From: DASZHC01 sp035938215
GTDB taxonomy: Bacteria; Verrucomicrobiota; Verrucomicrobiia; Chthoniobacterales; JAFAMB01
Assembly: GCA_035938215.1 (NCBI GenBank)
Contig: DASZHC010000131.1
Location: forward strand, 1-19,710
Length of the DNA: 19,710 nucleotides
Direction of reading: 5' to 3'
The translations under genes were made by a program, and so were the position numbers. Below the pieces are notes generated by a model, which worked only from the letters and a program-made list of their open reading frames with translations, had not been told where the DNA came from and did no database searches. This document shows positions 16,303 through 19,710 of the stretch, piece after piece; the first letter of the stretch is position 1; each line of letters opens with the position of its first letter.

Positions 16303-16331
16303 TTGCGCAGCCGTATAGATCGATCTAATTA
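16303..16331 (+). promoter_or_regulatory. Predicted promoter of the HTH-less LacI copy
   Basis: TTGCGC at 16303-16308 and TAATTA at 16326-16331 are separated by 17 nt and preceded by an A-rich tract. The palindrome TAGATCGATCTA fills the spacer, as in the promoter of the intact LacI copy at 17467-17494. Predicted from consensus only. Confidence 0.45.
16316..16327. promoter_or_regulatory. LacI-type operator, proximal site (copy 1)
   Basis: A perfect 12-bp palindrome, TAGATCGATCTA, with the central CG step typical of LacI-family operators. It lies between the predicted -35 and -10 boxes, so binding would block RNA polymerase. Confidence 0.6.
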
Positions 16332-16374
16332 TTCCAGCCAGTCTGCAACCTATCGACGCTCGCGTTTTGCCTAT

Positions 16375-16386
16375 TAGATCGATCTA
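16375..16386. promoter_or_regulatory. LacI-type operator, distal site (copy 1)
   Basis: The same perfect TAGATCGATCTA palindrome, centred 59 nt downstream of the first. Its last base is the A of the start codon at 16386. Two identical 12-mers within 71 nt are very unlikely by chance and suggest cooperative or looping repression. Confidence 0.6.
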
Positions 16387-17267
16387 TGAATCCAGCCTTT
16401 TTTGCTCGGAGAAAGCTCGTGTCCCTCCAACCGGCACCCGCGCCCGCGGTCGGCCTGATCGTCTCGGACGTCAGTAACCCTTTCTTTGCCGAAGTTATAC
16501 CCGCCATTGAGGAATGCCTCGACGCGGCAGGCTTCACAACCCTACTGGGAAACGCCTCCGAGGATTGTACCAGGGAGGCGCGTTTGTTGAAGACGATGCG
16601 CGAATGTTCTCCAACCGGCGTTCTTATCTGCCCCTCCTTCTGCCGTGATGGGTTGGGCGCGCAACCCCTCAGACTCATGGGACGACTGCCGACGGTCGCC
16701 TTCGCGCGCCCTGCCGGCGGCCTCGATTACGTCGGGGTAAACAACGTGTACGGCACCGAACTGGCGGTGGACCATCTCTACGAAAACGGTCATCGCAAAA
16801 TCGCATTTGTCGGCGGTGAGCCACAGGCTATAGCCACGCAGGAACGCCTTGAGGGTTATCAACGAGCGCTCACCCGGAGAGACCTTCCTCTTGAACTCCG
16901 ATGGATGGTTCCCTCCTCTCCGAACCGCTGCGGCGGTTACCGCAGCACGGCCGGCCTACTGGAGCTGGAAAACCCTCCAACTGCAGCCGTTTGCTTCAAC
17001 GATCTTGTGGCTTTTGGGCTCGTGCAAGCACTTCAACAAGCCGGCAGAAAACCCGAGGCAGAGTTCGGGGTCATCGGGTTTAATGACGTTCCTGTGGTCC
17101 TGAACAGCTGCCCCCTCTTAACGACCGTCGACACCTCACCCCGTCAACTAGGCGAGGTCGCGGCAGAGCTGCTGTTGCGCCGGATCGCGAAACCTGATTC
17201 TCTCCTTCAGAAAGTAATCCTTCAACCCCGATTGATCGTCCGCCACTCCTGTGGAACCACTTATTGA
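16386..17267 (+). pseudogene. LacI-family regulator lacking its DNA-binding domain
   Basis: The frame encodes 293 aa. Residues 21-290 form a complete LacI/periplasmic-binding-like effector domain (AVGLIVSDVSNPFFAEV, GVLICPSF, VDHLYENGHRKIAFVGG, AVCFNDLVAFG, FGVIGFNDVP, TTVDTSPRQLGEVAAELLL), closely paralogous to the intact gene at 17558. The first 15 residues (FFARRKLVSL) still resemble that protein's start (QKRRVTLLDI). A net in-frame loss of about 47 codons has removed the helix-turn-helix and hinge helix. The stop TGA comes from the junction with a further LacI fragment. It keeps its own promoter and two operators. It is either a decaying duplicate, as called here, or an expressed effector-binding protein that could form mixed oligomers with the intact repressor. 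No good Shine-Dalgarno is seen. Confidence 0.75.
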
Positions 17268-17406
17268 GAACGATGCAGGAATTTCCGGCCGATGGGATTT
17301 TGATCTGTCCGACGCTGCATGGGGAGTCTTGGAAGGGTCCGCTAACTTGGGAGACGTCTTTCCGGTGGTTGCTTTTGCACGGCCAGTTCCCGGGCTCGAT
17401 TACGTC
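17264..17406 (+). pseudogene. Fragment of a further LacI-family copy, frameshifted
   Basis: Directly at the end of the preceding copy, the sequence reads LRTMQEFPADGILICPTLHG. This corresponds to residues 115-134 of the intact regulator (LKTMREFPAQGILICPALEG). One frame over, FPVVAFARPVPGLDYV follows, corresponding to PIVAFARRVPGLDYA (148-162). The N-terminal 114 and C-terminal ~175 residues are missing, and a frameshift lies between the two pieces. It shows that at least three LacI copies once stood in tandem and that a deletion joined the end of copy one to the middle of copy two. Confidence 0.8.
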
Positions 17407-17466
17407 GAATTCCTCCCCTCGGGGAAGGTTCGTGGAGGCAAAAGCGAATATTTCTCTTAAAATCAC

Positions 17467-17494
17467 TTGCCAACGCGTGAGATCGATCTATTAA
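17467..17494 (+). promoter_or_regulatory. Predicted promoter of the intact lacI-reductase operon
   Basis: TTGCCA at 17467-17472 and TATTAA at 17489-17494 are 16 nt apart. The operator palindrome at 17480-17489 occupies the spacer. The predicted transcription start (about 17501) lies at an upstream in-frame ATG (17498), arguing that translation begins at 17558 instead. Confidence 0.5.
17480..17489. promoter_or_regulatory. LacI-type operator, proximal site (copy 3)
   Basis: The palindrome AGATCGATCT matches the inner 10 bp of both operators before the HTH-less copy. It lies between -35 and -10 in the same relative position. Confidence 0.6.
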
Positions 17495-17499
17495 ATAAT

Positions 17500-17509
17500 G
17501 GATCGATCT
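17500..17509. promoter_or_regulatory. LacI-type operator, second site (copy 3)
   Basis: GGATCGATCT (core GATCGATC) is centred 20 nt, about two helical turns, from the first site and covers the predicted transcription start. Same-face binding of two dimers is possible. A weaker CTAGATCT lies in the leader near 17543-17550. Confidence 0.5.
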
Positions 17510-17557
17510 ACACGCCAATCGTCGATCTCCTTCCTTTTGGCTCTAGATCTCTTATAT

Positions 17558-18577
17558 ATGGATGCGGTTCAAAAACGGCGGGTCACACTTCTAGATATAG
17601 CGGCTGATGCAGGCGTTTCTCGCGCCACAGCCTCTTTGGTGATTCGAAACGTTCCCTCTGTAGCCGAGACAACTCGCAAACGCGTTCTCAGATCTATCAA
17701 ACGGCTTGGCTACGTTTACCACAGTGGCGCCGCGAGCTTACGAACGCAGCGGTCAAACGCCGTCGGATTGATCGTTTCTGATATCACAAACCCGTTTTTC
17801 GCCGAAGCAAGCGTGGCGATCGAGGAACGCCTGGCCGCTGCCAATTATGTCACTCTCCTTGGAAATACCTCCGAAGATCGCGCCAAGGAAGATCGCGTGT
17901 TGAAAACAATGCGAGAATTTCCTGCACAGGGGATCTTGATTTGTCCCGCGCTTGAAGGGAATGCCTCAGGAGGAGCCTCTGCTCTGGCGGGTCAGCTGCC
18001 CATTGTAGCCTTTGCTCGTCGAGTCCCAGGGCTCGACTACGCTGGAGTCGATAACGCCCAGGGTGCGCAGCTTGCCGTCGAGCACCTTTACCAGCTTGGC
18101 TATCACCAAATCGCGTTCATCGGTGGGAATCCAAATAGTTCGGCGAGCCAGGAGCGCGTTGAAGGCTATCAGAGGGCGCTCACCCGATCCGGTCTTCAAT
18201 TTGATCCCCTCCTGGTTATTGCTTCGGCTCCAACCCGCCGCGGTGGCTACGAAAGCGTGCAAAAGCTTTTGCAGATAGAAGACCGCCCGACTGCAGCTCT
18301 CTGTTTTAACGACGTGGTCGCTCTCGGGGTCATCGAAGCTATCCAGCTTGCCGGCCTCAAAGTCGGTGCTGGCTTCGGAGTCATCGGATTTAACAATATT
18401 CCAGATGCAGCGTACAGTCTCCCGGGTTTGACAACCATTGACACCTCGCCGCGCCAGTTGGGCGATGCGGCGGCTGAGTTGCTGTTAAAACGCATCGAAC
18501 AACCTGACTCTCCTACCCGGTCGATCATTCTTCAACCGCGATTGATAGTCCGCGAGTCGTGCAGAGCCAGAACTTAG
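17558..18577 (+). CDS. LacI-family transcriptional regulator, intact
   Basis: This 339-aa repressor has an N-terminal helix-turn-helix (VTLLDIAADAGVSRATASLV, residues 9-28). A hinge-helix region follows (about 56-64, SGAASLRT), then a full effector-binding/dimerisation domain (AVGLIVSD from 68; VEHLYQLGYHQIAFIGG; ALCFNDVVALG; FGVIGFNNIP; TTIDTSPRQLG). The length is normal for the family. I start at ATG 17558, which puts the HTH at the usual position; an in-frame ATG at 17498 overlaps an operator and the predicted transcription start. It is followed after 32 nt by the reductase gene, so it probably controls that gene and itself through the operators at 17480 and 17500. The effector is unknown; a sugar or anhydrosugar would fit the neighbour. 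It is the intact member of a three-copy tandem cluster. Confidence 0.94.
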   Translation: MDAVQKRRVTLLDIAADAGVSRATASLVIRNVPSVAETTRKRVLRSIKRLGYVYHSGAASLRTQRSNAVGLIVSDITNPFFAEASVAIEERLAAANYVTLLGNTSEDRAKEDRVLKTMREFPAQGILICPALEGNASGGASALAGQLPIVAFARRVPGLDYAGVDNAQGAQLAVEHLYQLGYHQIAFIGGNPNSSASQERVEGYQRALTRSGLQFDPLLVIASAPTRRGGYESVQKLLQIEDRPTAALCFNDVVALGVIEAIQLAGLKVGAGFGVIGFNNIPDAAYSLPGLTTIDTSPRQLGDAAAELLLKRIEQPDSPTRSIILQPRLIVRESCRART

Positions 18578-18609
18578 GATCCTAATATTCTATCATTCCC
18601 CTCCACTTT

Positions 18610-19632
18610 ATGAGTCAAGCAAAAGAAGAGCTCCGATGGGCTTTGATTGGAGCAAGCGACATCGCCAAGACGCGCATGATCAAAGCAATCAACTCGCAGC
18701 CGAACAGCCGGGTCGCGGCCGTTTTCAGCAGCAACGCGGATCGTGCGAAAGCATATGCCGCGGAGAACAAGATCCCAAAGGCGTACGATAATTTGAAGAC
18801 CCTTTTGGACGATCCGCAAATTAACGTCGTCTACATCAGCACGACCAACGATCTACATCGCGATCAAGCACTCGCTGCCGCGGCGGCCGGCAAACACATT
18901 CTGTGCGAGAAACCCCTGGCCCTCTCAGTGGACGATGCCCGACAAATGCTCAAAGCGGCACAAGCTGCAAACGTCGTTTTGGGGACCAACCATCACCTCC
19001 GCAACGCAGTAACGCACCGCACGTTGCGGAAACTCGTCAAGGAAGGAGCGATTGGGAAACCGCTCGCGGCCCGCGTCTTTCATGCGGTTTATTTGCCCCC
19101 GCGTCTCCAGGGCTGGCGACTCTCTCGACCTGAGGCCGGAGGCGGAGTCATTCTTGATATCACGGTCCATGACACGGACACGCTGCGCTTCGTGCTTGAC
19201 TCAGAGGTTGAAGACGTAATTGCGCGCTCCGCGACTCAAGGGCTTGCGAATGGCGGAATTGAAGACGCGGTAATGGGAGTGATGTATTTCCGCGACGGCG
19301 TATTAGCACAATTCCATGACGCTTTCACCGTCAAACATGCTCCCACAGGTCTCGAGATTCATGGTACTGAGGGCTCTCTGTTTGCTCAGAATGTCATGAC
19401 CCAAGATCCGGTCGGTCGCATCGTGCTGCGGCGGGACAACGAAGAAACTGAAATCAAGCTTGATCCGCCGGAGGACCTCTACGTGCATTCCGTTCGCCAT
19501 TTCAACCAGGCGGTACTTACCGGCGCGCAACCGTTTGCAACCGGAACTGATGGCCTTCGGTCACTGGCAGTAGCACTTGCCGCTCTGGAGTCAAGCAAGA
19601 GTGGCCGCCGAACTCCTGTTCAGGATACCTAA
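18610..19632 (+). CDS. afr: Gfo/Idh/MocA oxidoreductase, likely 1,5-anhydro-D-fructose reductase
   Basis: This 340-aa NADP-dependent enzyme has an N-terminal Rossmann domain (WALIGASDIAKTR from 10; STTNDLHRDQAL 77-88; CEKPLA 99-104) and a C-terminal substrate/dimer domain. Long blocks resemble the Sinorhizobium morelense AFR (VLGTNHHLRNA, RVFHAVYLPPRLQGWRL, EAGGGVILDITVHD, HGTEGSLFAQNVMTQ). As recalled, that enzyme uses K94, D176 and H180 for catalysis and S33/R38 to hold the NADPH phosphate. The equivalents K101, D183, H187, S40 and R45 are all here at a constant offset of 7. The reaction would be 1,5-anhydro-D-fructose to 1,5-anhydro-D-mannitol, part of alpha-glucan-lyase-derived sugar metabolism. 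No lyase is in the window. It is probably co-transcribed with the LacI gene 32 nt upstream. No Shine-Dalgarno is evident. A related dehydrogenase activity cannot be excluded. Confidence 0.85.
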   Translation: MSQAKEELRWALIGASDIAKTRMIKAINSQPNSRVAAVFSSNADRAKAYAAENKIPKAYDNLKTLLDDPQINVVYISTTNDLHRDQALAAAAAGKHILCEKPLALSVDDARQMLKAAQAANVVLGTNHHLRNAVTHRTLRKLVKEGAIGKPLAARVFHAVYLPPRLQGWRLSRPEAGGGVILDITVHDTDTLRFVLDSEVEDVIARSATQGLANGGIEDAVMGVMYFRDGVLAQFHDAFTVKHAPTGLEIHGTEGSLFAQNVMTQDPVGRIVLRRDNEETEIKLDPPEDLYVHSVRHFNQAVLTGAQPFATGTDGLRSLAVALAALESSKSGRRTPVQDT

Positions 19633-19710
19633 CGCTTAAAACAGCTTACTAGTACATCTGGCGTCGCAAATTTTCTTCCTGCTGCAATCTCACCTACTAA
19701 TGCCATGCGG

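Noticed and set aside
17498..17557. N-terminal extension of the intact LacI protein from ATG 17498
   Set aside because: The ATG overlaps the second operator and the predicted transcription start, and it would add 20 residues before the normal LacI N-terminus.

Overview
The window reads as chromosomal DNA of a free-living Gram-negative-like heterotroph. I infer Verrucomicrobiota, possibly a soil lineage near Chthoniobacterales. The grounds are moderate GC, mostly weak Shine-Dalgarno sites, palindromic 'GGTAGGG...CCCTACC' intergenic repeats, a YugP-type peptidase, and the mix of housekeeping genes with sugar-uptake debris. No rRNA or marker phylogeny is present, so the assignment is tentative.

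Layout. 1-535 holds no gene but carries a REP-like palindrome. 536-2756 (minus) is the remains of a sugar locus: a beta-glucosidase (GH1) remnant with two internal in-frame deletions, then intact MalF- and MalG-type ABC permeases with no binding protein or ATPase beside them. 2974-3324 (plus) encodes a small secreted protein of unknown function. 3325-3825 is repeat-bearing spacer. 3826-9250 carries smc (minus) and a divergent M20 dipeptidase (plus). serS follows (plus), converging on a minus-strand pair: an alpha-E (DUF403) protein and a circularly permuted ATP-grasp protein. A YugP-like membrane zinc peptidase is divergent from that pair.

14259-17480 is a decaying region. It contains an AnmK-like kinase broken by two frameshifts, a possible CBM21-like scrap on the minus strand, a LacI-family gene that has lost its DNA-binding domain, and a frameshifted fragment of a further LacI copy fused directly behind it. 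Next come an intact LacI-family regulator and, 32 nt downstream, a gene closely resembling 1,5-anhydro-D-fructose reductase.

The most coherent system is this right-hand one. Two LacI paralogues each have a promoter in which a TAGATCGATCTA-type palindrome lies between the -35 and -10 boxes, with a second palindrome downstream. The intact regulator probably autoregulates itself and the reductase. The HTH-less paralogue could be a dead remnant or an effector-binding partner that modulates the intact one. Together with the GH1 remnant and orphan permeases, this suggests a lineage remodelling its oligosaccharide metabolism by gene loss.
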